Positions 10,415 through 19,306 of a stretch of DNA of 64,000 nucleotides are shown here, piece after piece. The notes under the pieces were generated by a model. That model made no database searches and was not told where the DNA came from. It saw only the letters and a list, made by a program, of their open reading frames with translations. Made by a program: the position numbers and the translations under genes. The stretch lies in the NCBI GenBank assembly GCA_965279475.1, contig CBDIIA010000002.1:992001-1056000 (forward strand), in the 5' to 3' direction. Source of the DNA: Pseudorhodoferax sp965279475 (GTDB lineage: Bacteria; Pseudomonadota; Gammaproteobacteria; Burkholderiales; Burkholderiaceae_C). Numbering within the stretch: position 1 is the stretch's first letter; each line of letters starts with the position of its first letter.

Positions 10415-11926
10415 ATGGTCAAACGTGCGGGTGGATCGCTGCTGCTGTCGGTGCGCATCGACCACGCATCGCCCCAGCCGGTCAGCACACAGCTGTGCAT
10501 GGCGCTGCGCGAGATGATCCTCACCGGTGGCTTCCAGGCGGGCGACCGGCTGCCGGCCAGCCGTACGCTGGCGCACGATCTGGGCGTGTCGCGCACCACG
10601 GTGATCGAGGTGTTCGACCGCCTCACCGCCGAAGGCCTGGTCGAGTCGCGCACCGGCTCGGGCACCTTCGTGAGCGCAGCGCTGGGTGCCACGCGGCCGA
10701 TGCCGGCCGTGGCCCGGGAGGCCGCTGCACCGGCGGCGGCACCGGTGCTCTCGACCGTGATGGCGCAGGCCGTGCAACGCTTCGGCGCCCGCCAGCGCCT
10801 GCCGCACGTGACCCGTGCCTTCACCACGGCGCTGCCGGCCTTCGATGCGTTTCCGATGGCGCAATGGGCGCGGCTGTCGGCCAAAACCCTGCGCGGCGGG
10901 CGCGACGAGGTGATGGGCTATGGCGATCCCAACGGGTCGGCGCAGCTGCGCCGCGCCATCGCCTCGCACCTGCGGGCCAACCGCGGCATCACCTGCGACC
11001 CGGAGCAGCTGTTCATCGTCGGCGGCGCGCAGCAGGCCTTCCACCTGATCGGCGCCACGCTGCTGAACCCGGGCGACAAGGTCTGGTTCGAGAACCCGGG
11101 CGCGATCGGCGCGCGCAACAGCCTGATCGCCACCGGTGCCGAACTCGTGCCGGTGCCGGTGGACGACGATGGCCTGCGCGTCGACATGGGCTTGCGGCTG
11201 GCGCCCCGGTTCCGCCTGGCCTTCGTCACGCCGTCGCACCAGCAGCCGCTGGGCAGCGTGATGAGCCTGGAGCGGCGCTTCGCGTTGCTGCACGCGGCCC
11301 AGCAGGCCGGCGCCTGGGTCATCGAGGACGACTACGACGGCGAGTTCTTCTTCGGCGGCCGGCCGCCGCCGACCTTGAAGAGCGTGGACACGACCGGCCT
11401 GGTGATCTACGTCGGCACCTTCAGCAAGTCGCTGTTTCCCGCGCTGCGGCTGGGCTACCTGCTGGCGCCCTCGGGGCTGGTGGACACGTTCCGCACGATC
11501 ATGAGCAATTTCCTGCAGGGCGTGCCGTCGCACACGCAGGCGGTGGTGGCCGAGTTCATCGACGAAGGCCACTTCGCCGCACACCTGCGGCGCATGCGGC
11601 CGCTGTACCTGGAGCGCCACGAGGCACTGGTCGCGGCCTGCGGCAAGCGCCTGGGCGGCCTGCTGGAGGTGGTGCCCACGCACGGCGGCCTGCACACCAT
11701 CGCCCGCCTGGGTGCGGGCATGTCGGAGACGGCCGTGGCGCACGATGCGGATCTGCGCGGGGTCAGCACCTCGCCGATCGGCCGTTACGCCATCGCGCCG
11801 GTCGCCGGCAACGGCCTGGTGCTGGGCTTCGGCAGCGTGGCGCCGCCGGCGATCGATGCGGGGGTGCGGGTGCTGGAACAGGTGCTGCAGGCGCGATCGA
11901 AGGATCAGGCCGCAGCCGAAAGGTAG
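10415..11926 (+). CDS. MocR-family transcriptional regulator (GntR helix-turn-helix plus aminotransferase-like domain)
   Basis: 503 residues: an N-terminal GntR winged helix (LPASRTLAHDLGVSRTTV at about 45-62) joined by a linker to a fold-type I aminotransferase-like domain. The PLP-lysine region reads TFSKSLFPALRLGYL. These regulators sense PLP or an amino compound through the catalytic-like domain. The ATG at 10415 follows AAAGG; a GTG 9 bases upstream is less likely. Its position suggests control of the divergent enzyme-importer unit. The 3' end overlaps the convergent racemase gene by 22 bases. Confidence 0.92.
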   Translation: MVKRAGGSLLLSVRIDHASPQPVSTQLCMALREMILTGGFQAGDRLPASRTLAHDLGVSRTTVIEVFDRLTAEGLVESRTGSGTFVSAALGATRPMPAVAREAAAPAAAPVLSTVMAQAVQRFGARQRLPHVTRAFTTALPAFDAFPMAQWARLSAKTLRGGRDEVMGYGDPNGSAQLRRAIASHLRANRGITCDPEQLFIVGGAQQAFHLIGATLLNPGDKVWFENPGAIGARNSLIATGAELVPVPVDDDGLRVDMGLRLAPRFRLAFVTPSHQQPLGSVMSLERRFALLHAAQQAGAWVIEDDYDGEFFFGGRPPPTLKSVDTTGLVIYVGTFSKSLFPALRLGYLLAPSGLVDTFRTIMSNFLQGVPSHTQAVVAEFIDEGHFAAHLRRMRPLYLERHEALVAACGKRLGGLLEVVPTHGGLHTIARLGAGMSETAVAHDADLRGVSTSPIGRYAIAPVAGNGLVLGFGSVAPPAIDAGVRVLEQVLQARSKDQAAAER

Positions 11927-13077
11927 ACGCGGGGAACCGATTTACCGACGCGAAAAAATACGTCGAAGATGTCGGTGTTCCATTGCGTCGCCAGTTGGTC
12001 GAGATCGATGCGCGCATCGCCCGAGCTGCCGAGGAACACGACTTCGTCACCGACTTCGGCGTCAGGGATGTCGGTCAGGTCGATGCGCAGCATCTCGGAG
12101 TGCACCGGCCCGATCAGCGGCGCACGCCGGCCTCGCACCAGCACATGGGCGCCGGCTGCCAGCCGGCGCGGATGGCCATCGCTCCAGCCATAGGGCACCA
12201 GGCCCAGCACCAGGCCGGCCTTGCCCGCGACGAAGGGCGCCGGGCTCACCGTGCCCATGTGCGTCAGGTCCTTGCGCATGACGAGGCGGCTCTTGAGCCC
12301 CACGAGTGCGGGTTTCCACGCGCGTTGCCGCTCGGTGGACGAAGGAAACCCGATGCCGCAGATCAGACGCCCCGGGTCCACCGCGTTGAGGTCGGCCTCC
12401 GGATGGTTGAGCACGAGTTCCGAACTGGAGCACATGCGCACGTCCACCGCGATGCCTGCCTGGTCGATGGCCGCCATGGCGTTCAGGAATTCGTGGATAT
12501 GGCGGTCGACGCCTTGCGGGTCCTCGACGCCGTAGCCGGCGAGCGAATGCCCGTACACCCCCACGAGCTTCAAACGCGGGCTGGCGGTGATTGCCCGCGC
12601 GACGGCGGCAGCTTCGTCGGGGAACGCGCCGGCCCGAAAGCCGCCGCTGTCGATCTTCAAAAACACCGGCAACTCGGTCGTCGCGTGCTGACTCCACCGT
12701 GCCACGTCGTCCAGCGTGGACAGCGTGGGGCGCAGGTCGTGGCGGGCCAGCAGCGGCGCGGCCGTGGGCAGGCAGGTCGGGTACAGCAGGATGGGCAGGC
12801 GCACGCCGGCGCGGCGGCAGGCGATTGCGGCGTCGATGTTGCCGAAGGCAAACCCGTGCGCGCCGCAGCGCTCGGCTGCGCGCGCCACCTCGATCGCGCC
12901 GCAGCCGGTGGCATCGCCCTTGAGGCAGACGTAGACCTGCACGCCCGGGCCGAGCACGTCGCGTAGCTGCAGCACGTTGTGCTCGATGGCGCCGATCGCG
13001 ATTTCGCACCAGGTGGGGCGGTGGAAGGTCGGTTCTGTGGCCGTTTCGGTCGCAGGGTCGTGCAGGGTGTGGTTCAT
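11905..13077 (-). CDS. Atypical alanine racemase family protein (PLP fold-type III)
   Basis: 390 residues with the alanine racemase two-domain layout: a PLP barrel and C-terminal beta domain. The PLP lysine is K53 in VCLKGDATGCG, where classical enzymes read VVKANAYGHG. The KxDxG element (KIDSGGFR, 141-148), GHS (176-178) and SSSE (217-220) segments are recognisable. The classical second catalytic Tyr (in VSYG) appears replaced: the segment reads LTHMGT (271-276). The ATG overlaps the importer ATPase stop (ATGA), so it belongs to that operon and may racemise or otherwise process the imported amino acid. Confidence 0.82.
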   Translation of the reverse strand: MNHTLHDPATETATEPTFHRPTWCEIAIGAIEHNVLQLRDVLGPGVQVYVCLKGDATGCGAIEVARAAERCGAHGFAFGNIDAAIACRRAGVRLPILLYPTCLPTAAPLLARHDLRPTLSTLDDVARWSQHATTELPVFLKIDSGGFRAGAFPDEAAAVARAITASPRLKLVGVYGHSLAGYGVEDPQGVDRHIHEFLNAMAAIDQAGIAVDVRMCSSSELVLNHPEADLNAVDPGRLICGIGFPSSTERQRAWKPALVGLKSRLVMRKDLTHMGTVSPAPFVAGKAGLVLGLVPYGWSDGHPRRLAAGAHVLVRGRRAPLIGPVHSEMLRIDLTDIPDAEVGDEVVFLGSSGDARIDLDQLATQWNTDIFDVFFRVGKSVPRVYLSAAA

Positions 13078-13904
13078 GGATTGTTTGCCGGGGTTGCGGG
13101 TTGCCCGGCCTTGTAGCGCTGCAGGAACTTCTGCAGCCGGTCTGTTTCGGGGTGTCCGAACAGCGTGCGCGGCGGGCCCTGTTCGACGACCAGGCCGTCG
13201 GCCATGAACAGCACCTGGGTCGACACCTGCCGTGCGAACTCCATCTCGTGGGTCGCCAGGATCATGGTCATGCCGTCGGCGGCCAGCTGGCCGATCACGT
13301 CCAGCACCTCGCCCACCAGTTGCGGATCGAGCGCCGAGGTCACTTCGTCCATCAGCAACAGGCGCGGCTTCATGGCGAGCGCACGGGCAATGGCCACGCG
13401 CTGCTGCTGGCCTCCCGACAACGCGGCGGGATACTGGCGGGCCTTCTCCTCCAGGCCCACCTGCTTCAGCAGGGCCATCGCGGTATCGACCGCTTCGCTG
13501 CGCGGCAAGCCCTTCACCTTGACCGGTGCGGCAACGATGTTGTCCAGCACGGTCATGTGCGGGAACAGGTTGTAGCTCTGGAACACCATGCCGACGTGGG
13601 CACGCTGTGCGGCGATCTCGGTGGTCGACCGCAGCCTGCGTCCGCCCTGCCCGTCGAACGTGTAGCCAACCGTCTGCCCTTCGACCGTGATGCTGCCTCG
13701 GTCGTACTTCTCCAGGAAGTTCACGCAACGCAACAGGGTGGTCTTGCCGGAACCGCTCGGCCCGATCAGTGACAGCACCTCGCCCGCACCGACGCAGGCC
13801 GAGACGCCCTTCAGCACCTGGGTGCTGCCATAGACTTTTTCGATCTGGTCGATGACCACCAGCGGTGTGCCCGCGGCGGTGGGAGATGTAGCAGGGCTAG
13901 GCAT
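13074..13904 (-). CDS. Polar amino acid ABC transporter ATPase (GlnQ/HisP-like)
   Basis: 276-residue ATPase with Walker A GPSGSGKTT, Q-loop FQSYNLFPH, signature LSGGQQQRV, Walker B LLLMDEVTSALDP (characteristic of the PAAT family) and H-loop THEM. An insertion of about 14 residues (TFDGQGG region) precedes the Q-loop, as in some amino-acid ATPases. The ATG at 13904 overlaps the permease end by 8 bases; an outer TTG is not needed. Confidence 0.93.
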   Translation of the reverse strand: MPSPATSPTAAGTPLVVIDQIEKVYGSTQVLKGVSACVGAGEVLSLIGPSGSGKTTLLRCVNFLEKYDRGSITVEGQTVGYTFDGQGGRRLRSTTEIAAQRAHVGMVFQSYNLFPHMTVLDNIVAAPVKVKGLPRSEAVDTAMALLKQVGLEEKARQYPAALSGGQQQRVAIARALAMKPRLLLMDEVTSALDPQLVGEVLDVIGQLAADGMTMILATHEMEFARQVSTQVLFMADGLVVEQGPPRTLFGHPETDRLQKFLQRYKAGQPATPANNP

Positions 13905-14544
13905 GGGTGAAGGCCCTTTCAAGCCGCCTGGAGATGCGGGACAGTCCGAAACAGATGACGAAGTAGATGCAGGCCACTGCCCCGTAGATCGGCAGCACGA
14001 GGAAGGTGCGCTCGGCGGTCTCGCGCCCCGCGTTCAGCAGCTCCCAGGCGCCGATGGCCGAGACCAGTGACGTGGCCTTCACCGTCATGATGAAGATGCC
14101 GATCAGCGGCGCCGCGCAGAAGCGCACGGTCTGTGGCAGCACCACGGTTGCCAGCAGCTGCCATGGCGTGAAGCCCAGGCTGCGGCCCGCATCCCATTGG
14201 GCGGCCGGGATGGACCGGATGGCGGCACGGTAGATCTCGCTCGCATAGGTGGAGAAATAGATGCCGATGGTGAAGATCGCCACGGCCTGCGATGGCACAT
14301 CGATCTTGAAGTAGGGCAGGATCACGTACGCGCCGATCAGCAGGATCAGCAGCGGCACGCCCTTGACCACGAACACGGCGACCGCCGTGAGCCAGCGCAG
14401 CGGCCACCAGGCGTACAGACGTACGAGCGCGATCACCAGCCCCAGCGCGCCACCGACCAGCACCGCGCCGCCGGCCAGCGCCAGCGTCACGGCCGTGCCC
14501 TTGGCCAGATAGAGGGCGATGCCCTGCAGTGCCTGAAACGTCAT
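13897..14544 (-). CDS. Polar amino acid ABC transporter permease
   Basis: 215-residue HisM/GlnP-type permease with about five hydrophobic segments and the EAA-like loop (AGRSLGFTPWQLLATVVLP). The ATG at 14544 has a strong GGAGGG 9 bases upstream, which decides against longer frames. It is paired with the next permease, as expected for heterodimeric PAAT importers. Confidence 0.92.
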   Translation of the reverse strand: MTFQALQGIALYLAKGTAVTLALAGGAVLVGGALGLVIALVRLYAWWPLRWLTAVAVFVVKGVPLLILLIGAYVILPYFKIDVPSQAVAIFTIGIYFSTYASEIYRAAIRSIPAAQWDAGRSLGFTPWQLLATVVLPQTVRFCAAPLIGIFIMTVKATSLVSAIGAWELLNAGRETAERTFLVLPIYGAVACIYFVICFGLSRISRRLERAFTHA

Positions 14545-14605
14545 TCGACTACCCTCCGTGCTGCGCACTTCGGGGCGAGCTTGCTTGGGGCGGCCCGGCG
14601 CGCGC

Positions 14606-15259
14606 TCATGTCCGCACCGGGAAAACGACCTCGGCCAGCTTGACGATGGCCAGCACGCCGGCGGTCAGCAGCAGGTAGAAGCAGGCCAGGATCAGGAACA
14701 CCTCGTAAGGTGCCGCCGTGCGGTCGAGCAGCAGCTTGCCGGTGTGCGTGAGTTCGGCCACCGCGATGGTCGAGGCGATGGAGGTGTCCTTCAAGATGAA
14801 GATCATCTGGTTGCCGATTGCGGGCAGCGCATGGCGCAGCGCCTGAGGCAGCACCACGATGCGCATGGCCTTCAAGGGCGTCATGCCGACGGCCTGGGCG
14901 GCTTCCCATTGCCGCAGTGGCACGGCCTGGATGGCGGCCCGGTAGATCTCGCCGAGGTAGGCGCTGTTCTGCAGCACCAGGGCGACCACGGCCGAGACGA
15001 TGGCGCTCGGGTAGAGCTCCAGCGTGGGCAGGCCGAAATACAGCAGGAAGATCTGCACCAGCACGGGCGTGTTGCGCATGGCTTCGACATAGGCGGCACC
15101 GAGGAACGCGGCGCCCTTGAACCGGCTCATCCTCAGGGCCGCGACTACGCCGCCGCCGGCCAGCGACCCGAGGATCGCGCAGCCGCCGATCAGCAAGGTG
15201 ATCTCGAGGCCCTGAAGGAAGACAGGAAGGTTGCCGGCGATGAATCCGAAATTGAACAT
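14606..15259 (-). CDS. Polar amino acid ABC transporter permease
   Basis: 217-residue HisQ/GlnP-type permease, second half of the heterodimer. Its EAA loop reads AAQAVGMTPLKAMRIVVLP. The 61-bp gap to the next gene contains that gene's ribosome site and nothing else visible. The substrate is inferred only from the family: polar, basic or acidic amino acids. Confidence 0.92.
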   Translation of the reverse strand: MFNFGFIAGNLPVFLQGLEITLLIGGCAILGSLAGGGVVAALRMSRFKGAAFLGAAYVEAMRNTPVLVQIFLLYFGLPTLELYPSAIVSAVVALVLQNSAYLGEIYRAAIQAVPLRQWEAAQAVGMTPLKAMRIVVLPQALRHALPAIGNQMIFILKDTSIASTIAVAELTHTGKLLLDRTAAPYEVFLILACFYLLLTAGVLAIVKLAEVVFPVRT

Positions 15260-15274
15260 GCCTGGCCCGCGTGC

Positions 15275-16138
15275 CTACTTGATGGGGTAGGCGCGCTGTG
15301 GAGGTGGCTCCTTGCCGTACCACTTCTTGTAGAGCTCGCTGAACTCGTTGTAGCGCGAACCGCTCACGTACTCCTGCACGATGGTGTCCAGCGCGAGCCA
15401 TAGCGTGAAGTCGCCGGGTTTCATGAAGATCGCGTTGCCGTTCACATTGCCGAGCAGACCCGGCAGCCGGATATAGCTGCCGTTGCTCTGTGCAACGAAA
15501 TGGGCGGCGACCGGCACATCAGTCTGGTAGGCGTTGCCGCGTCCGCTCTTGAGTGCGAGCACGGCGGCGGAGTCTCCGTCAAAGAAGAGGGCGGTGGCCT
15601 TGGGTGCGTACAGCTTGGCCCGGTCCTGGTTGCCCGAGCTGTTGGAGCCGACCAGCGTGACCTTGGCGTTGTTGAGGTCGGCCAGCGTCTTGATGGGCGA
15701 GCCCGCCTTGACGACCACGGTGGAGCCCGAATCCATGTACGGCCGGGTGAAGGCCAGGCGCATCGCGCGGTCGGGGTAGACCGTGGCAGTACCGATGCCG
15801 AAGTCGGCCTTGCCCGAGAGCACGGCGGGGAAACGCCCCTGCGCGTCGGTGGTCACGAATTCGATCTTGCCCGCGTCGCCGAGCATGCCCTTGACCACGA
15901 GCTTGGCGAACTCGACTTCGAAGCCGGTGAGGTTGTTGTTCTCGTCCATGAAGCCGTTTGGCGGGCTGGTGCTCATCACGGCGACGATGACCTTGTCGCG
16001 CTTGACGATGGCGTCGAGCCGCGATTCCTGGGCGAACGCGGCGCCGCACACGAGAACGGCGATGCCAACGCCGGCACGCAGGATCCGGCGGGCCAGGCCA
16101 TCCAACGGACTGGGCGAGGCGGCGAGACGGAGAGCCAT
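15275..16138 (-). CDS. Amino acid ABC transporter periplasmic binding protein
   Basis: 287-residue PBP2-type binding protein (SBP_bac_3 class). The signal peptide is long and basic, ending near AAFAQ at about residue 38. The family pattern GFMDENNNLTGFEVEFAK and the ADFGIGTATVYPDRA segment are clear. The ATG at 16138 follows GAAGGA. It is the first gene of the importer-racemase unit and is divergent from the LysR regulator. Confidence 0.92.
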   Translation of the reverse strand: MALRLAASPSPLDGLARRILRAGVGIAVLVCGAAFAQESRLDAIVKRDKVIVAVMSTSPPNGFMDENNNLTGFEVEFAKLVVKGMLGDAGKIEFVTTDAQGRFPAVLSGKADFGIGTATVYPDRAMRLAFTRPYMDSGSTVVVKAGSPIKTLADLNNAKVTLVGSNSSGNQDRAKLYAPKATALFFDGDSAAVLALKSGRGNAYQTDVPVAAHFVAQSNGSYIRLPGLLGNVNGNAIFMKPGDFTLWLALDTIVQEYVSGSRYNEFSELYKKWYGKEPPPQRAYPIK

Positions 16139-16256
16139 GGATTTCCTTCGGGATGGAGTGAAGACCACCGCATCGTAGGCAGTCTGCTAGAGGAAAAAAA
16201 GGTTTTGAAAGCTAACAGGTAGGGAAAATAATAGTTTCCTGTTGCTGCCTTCTGCC
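16139..16256. promoter_or_regulatory. Divergent promoter with LysR-type inverted repeat
   Basis: 118-bp AT-rich gap between the binding-protein gene and the LysR regulator. At 16221-16240 an imperfect inverted repeat AGGGAAA-N6-GTTTCCT fits a LysR binding box lying close to the regulator start, as in autoregulated LysR systems. An A-run (16192-16201) suggests promoter bending. Exact -35/-10 elements are not clear. Confidence 0.45.
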
Positions 16257-17165
16257 ATGCTCGATCTGAACCGCCTCTACCTTCTGCACGAACTGTCGAT
16301 CCTCGGCACGATCTCCCGTGTCGCCGCCGCCCGCGGTCTCACGCGGCCGGCGGTGTCGCACCAGTTGCTGCAGCTCGAGACCGACACCGGCGCCGTGCTG
16401 TTCGAGCGCTCCGGACGCGGCGTCCGACTCACGGCCACCGGGCGCCGCCTCGTGACACTGAGCAAGAACCTGTTCAGTGTGGCGGAGAGCATCGAATCGG
16501 AGATGGAGACGTCGACCGGCCAGATTCGCGGCGAGGTGCGCCTGGCGGCGTTCGGTTCGGCGGCCGGGAGCTTCATTCCCGTGATGGTGAAGGAGCTGGC
16601 CATGCGCCACCCGCACGTCGACGTGCACTTCAGCGAGCTGGAGTGCCAGGATGGCATGCAGGCCGCCGCCGCGAAACAGGTCGACCTGGCGGTGGTGTAC
16701 GAACTCGCCACACCGCACCGCACGCAGGGATCGTTGCAACTGCTGCCGCTCGGCACCGACACGTTCGAGGTGCTGTTGTCGAGCCAGCACCGGCTCGCAC
16801 GCTACCGCACACTGTCGCTCGCCGATCTCAAGGACGAGCGCTGGGACATCAACACCGCGTCGGTCGATTACTACGCCAAGTTGCTCCAGGCCTGCCTGAA
16901 AGAGGGGTTCCACCCGAAGATCCGCAGCAGTTGCCGCAACCCGGCTGCGTCGTACCGCCTGATCGAGGAGACCGACATGGTGGGGGTCTTTCCGAGTCTC
17001 GGTCTCGACATGGCGCGCGCGTTGCCGGGGCTGGTGGTGGTGCCGCTCGTCCCGACGCTCACCCGCAAGATGTACATCGCCACCGTGCGCGAAAGCTCAC
17101 GGCGGCCGCTCATCGCGGCGGTGATCGATGTGCTGCGGGAGTCGGTCAGGACGACCCGCGGCTAG
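16257..17165 (+). CDS. LysR-family transcriptional regulator
   Basis: 302 residues: N-terminal winged helix-turn-helix (SRVAAARGLTRPAVSHQLLQ at about 20-39) and a C-terminal type II binding-protein effector domain. The ATG at 16257 gives the conventional N-terminus MLDLNRLYLL. The divergent arrangement with the amino acid importer makes that operon its probable target, and the co-inducer probably the imported amino acid or a product of it. Confidence 0.92.
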   Translation: MLDLNRLYLLHELSILGTISRVAAARGLTRPAVSHQLLQLETDTGAVLFERSGRGVRLTATGRRLVTLSKNLFSVAESIESEMETSTGQIRGEVRLAAFGSAAGSFIPVMVKELAMRHPHVDVHFSELECQDGMQAAAAKQVDLAVVYELATPHRTQGSLQLLPLGTDTFEVLLSSQHRLARYRTLSLADLKDERWDINTASVDYYAKLLQACLKEGFHPKIRSSCRNPAASYRLIEETDMVGVFPSLGLDMARALPGLVVVPLVPTLTRKMYIATVRESSRRPLIAAVIDVLRESVRTTRG

Positions 17166-17373
17166 GGTCTGTGCGATGCCGGTATGCGGCTGCCGCGACA
17201 GGCGTGGCTGCCGGCAACCGGGCATGCCGCGCAGGCAGGCGGCGTGCTCTCCGACATACCTTTTCTCGCACAATGGCCATCCTGAAGATGGAGTCCTGTG
17301 GTCGTGCATCGCATCCAGGCAGGCATCTGATCGTCGTGCGCGCCGCAGCGTTTACATCAGCAGGGGGTAGAAG
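17166..17373. other. Intergenic stretch without recognisable gene
   Basis: 208 bp between the LysR gene and the SGNH hydrolase gene, in the same direction. I see a possible weak -10 (CACAAT near 17270) and an AGGGGGT ribosome site just before 17374, but no gene, repeat or terminator that I can support. Confidence 0.4.
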
Positions 17374-18126
17374 ATGAGGACATCCCAACGTCGACTGACC
17401 CGCATCGCGTTCGCGCTGTGCAGCCTGGGCATGGGCGCCTCGCTGGGTGCGCACGCGCAGCCGTCGCCGGCCGGCCGCTCGGCGCCGCGCGTCGTGACCA
17501 TCGACCAGCGCTGGAAGGAAAGTTTCGACGCCTTCAGCGCGGCCGACCAGCAGAAGGCGCCGGGCCAGGGCGGCGTGCTGTTCGTCGGCAGTTCGTCGAT
17601 CCGCATGTGGAACGATCTGGAGGCGCAGTTCGGCGACGCACCGGTCATCAAGCGCGGCTTCGGCGGCTCGAAGCTGGCCGACTGCGCGTTGTACGTCGAC
17701 CAGCTGGTGCTGCCCTACAAACCGAGGCTGGTGGTGGTCTACGCCGGTGACAACGATCTGGCCGAAGGCCGCACGCCGCAGCAGGTGCTGGAGAGTTTCC
17801 AGAGCCTGGTCGAGCAGGTGCACGCCGCGCTGCCAGACACCCGCATCGCCTACCTGTCGATCAAGCCCAGCCCGTCCCGCGCCACGCTGATGGCCCAGGC
17901 GATGGAGGCGAATGCCTTGATTGCGAAGTACAGCGCGGCGACGCCCAAACTCGATTTCATCGACATCTATTCGAAGATGCTCGACGCCGACGGCAAGCCA
18001 CGTGCGGACCTGTTCCTGGCCGACGCGCTGCACCTCAACCCTGCCGGGTATGCGGTGTGGAAGTCAGCGATCGCGCCGCACCTCGTGCCGATCTCCGTGC
18101 CTGCCGCATCGCCTCGAGCGCCTTGA
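17374..18126 (+). CDS. Exported SGNH/GDSL-family hydrolase
   Basis: 250 residues with a signal peptide (basic n-region, cleavage near GAHAQ at about 29). The four SGNH blocks are present: VGSSSIRMW (nucleophile Ser about 73), GFGGSK (95-100), AGDND (Asn 127) and DALH (Asp 217, His 220). It should hydrolyse an ester or deacetylate a glycan in the periplasm. The last 92 bases overlap the convergent OpgC-like gene. The neighbouring membrane acyltransferase raises the possibility that the two act on the same decorated glycan, which is inference. Confidence 0.88.
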   Translation: MRTSQRRLTRIAFALCSLGMGASLGAHAQPSPAGRSAPRVVTIDQRWKESFDAFSAADQQKAPGQGGVLFVGSSSIRMWNDLEAQFGDAPVIKRGFGGSKLADCALYVDQLVLPYKPRLVVVYAGDNDLAEGRTPQQVLESFQSLVEQVHAALPDTRIAYLSIKPSPSRATLMAQAMEANALIAKYSAATPKLDFIDIYSKMLDADGKPRADLFLADALHLNPAGYAVWKSAIAPHLVPISVPAASPRAP

Positions 18127-19291
18127 GGCGTTTCTTCCAGCGCTGCGACTCCACCGCCGCCTGACGGTCGAACGCGGCGCTCACCAGCGCCACGGCGTGC
18201 AGGGCCGCGAAGCTGAAGAACAGGATGACCCCATCGACCCACAGGGGCCGCTCGGGCTGGTAGGCACCGGCGAAGGCCAGCACCAGCAGCGCCAGCACCA
18301 GATGGGCGCAGAACACCGGTAGCGATGCGGCTCCGAGCGTCTCGAGGAACCGCAGGCGCGGCAGTCTGGCGGTGAGCGCATCCGCGTAGTGGATCACCAG
18401 CACCAGCAGCGCAAACAGGTTGATCAGGCGCAACGGTGCCAGCTGCCATTTGTCCAGCATCAGATTGAGCGACTCGTTGCCCGGGAACGGAATCTGCCCG
18501 ATGGCATGGCGCCAGACGAAGCCCACCGTCGCGATGGCGATGGCGCTCAGCACCATCCAGCGCGGAAATCGAAGCGGCGGCGCGTTCGGGTGCTGGGCAC
18601 GCCCGGCGCCCAACCACAGGCCGATCACCCACAGCAGCTGCCAGGCCAGAATGTCGAACGCGCCGGTCTCGGTCAGCGGCACCGGCAGGCCCGTCGCGGA
18701 CGCCGCAGCCTCGTACAGGTAGTGGCCAAGCTCGAACTGCGCGCCCACCCACAAGGCCACGCTGATGGCGAGGATGCCGGTCCACCCGCGTTGCAGCCCG
18801 TGCACCAGCAGCAGCGGGCTCACCACCATCAACAGGATGTACATCGGCAGGATGTCGAGCAGCGGCGGGCTGTAGACCAGCAGCAGGCCGCCCACGATCG
18901 CCGGCAACGGGTGGCTGAGGTAGTAGCGCATCAGACCGGTGATGGCTTCCTGACCCGTCACCACGCCGATCACCGCAACCACGGTGAACAGGAACAGCAG
19001 CAGCGCCGCCTGGCACAGGTAGATCTTGACCACGCGTTTGAAGAAGGCGCTGCGCATCACCGTCTCGCCGTCGCGGCGATGCCGGCCGGCATACACCAGG
19101 CCGGCCATGAAACCCGACAGCAGCACGAAGCCTTCGGCCGCCGAGACGAAGCCGAACGGCTGGCCCAGTGGCGACGACAGGATGGTCGGCAGGTGCGTCA
19201 GCGTCATCAGCACCAGCATCAGGCCGCGCAACGCGTCGATCTGCCACAGGCGCTGGCTGCTGCCGGAGGGCGTTGCGGGGGTGGTGGCCAT
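18035..19291 (-). CDS. opgC: OpgC-family membrane acyltransferase-like protein
   Basis: 418 residues with about ten hydrophobic segments. The N-terminal IDALRGLMLVLMTLTHLP is the hallmark of OpgC/acyltransferase-3-type proteins, which transfer succinyl or other acyl groups to periplasmic glucans. The C-terminal 60 residues are basic and cytoplasmic. It lies 15 bases downstream of the YihY/BrkB gene. A true OpgC role would need opgGH elsewhere, so the symbol is a family label. Confidence 0.75.
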   Translation of the reverse strand: MATTPATPSGSSQRLWQIDALRGLMLVLMTLTHLPTILSSPLGQPFGFVSAAEGFVLLSGFMAGLVYAGRHRRDGETVMRSAFFKRVVKIYLCQAALLLFLFTVVAVIGVVTGQEAITGLMRYYLSHPLPAIVGGLLLVYSPPLLDILPMYILLMVVSPLLLVHGLQRGWTGILAISVALWVGAQFELGHYLYEAAASATGLPVPLTETGAFDILAWQLLWVIGLWLGAGRAQHPNAPPLRFPRWMVLSAIAIATVGFVWRHAIGQIPFPGNESLNLMLDKWQLAPLRLINLFALLVLVIHYADALTARLPRLRFLETLGAASLPVFCAHLVLALLVLAFAGAYQPERPLWVDGVILFFSFAALHAVALVSAAFDRQAAVESQRWKKRLKALEAMRQARRSARGAARSLTSTPHTRQG

Positions 19292-19306
19292 CGGTGCTGC
19301 CCTGGC

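Noticed and set aside
9328..12966. A 1212-codon open frame on the plus strand.
   Set aside because: It runs antisense to the enolase-superfamily and racemase genes and out of frame with MocR. It is Arg/Gly/His/Gln-rich without domains, a typical shadow of high-GC coding DNA.
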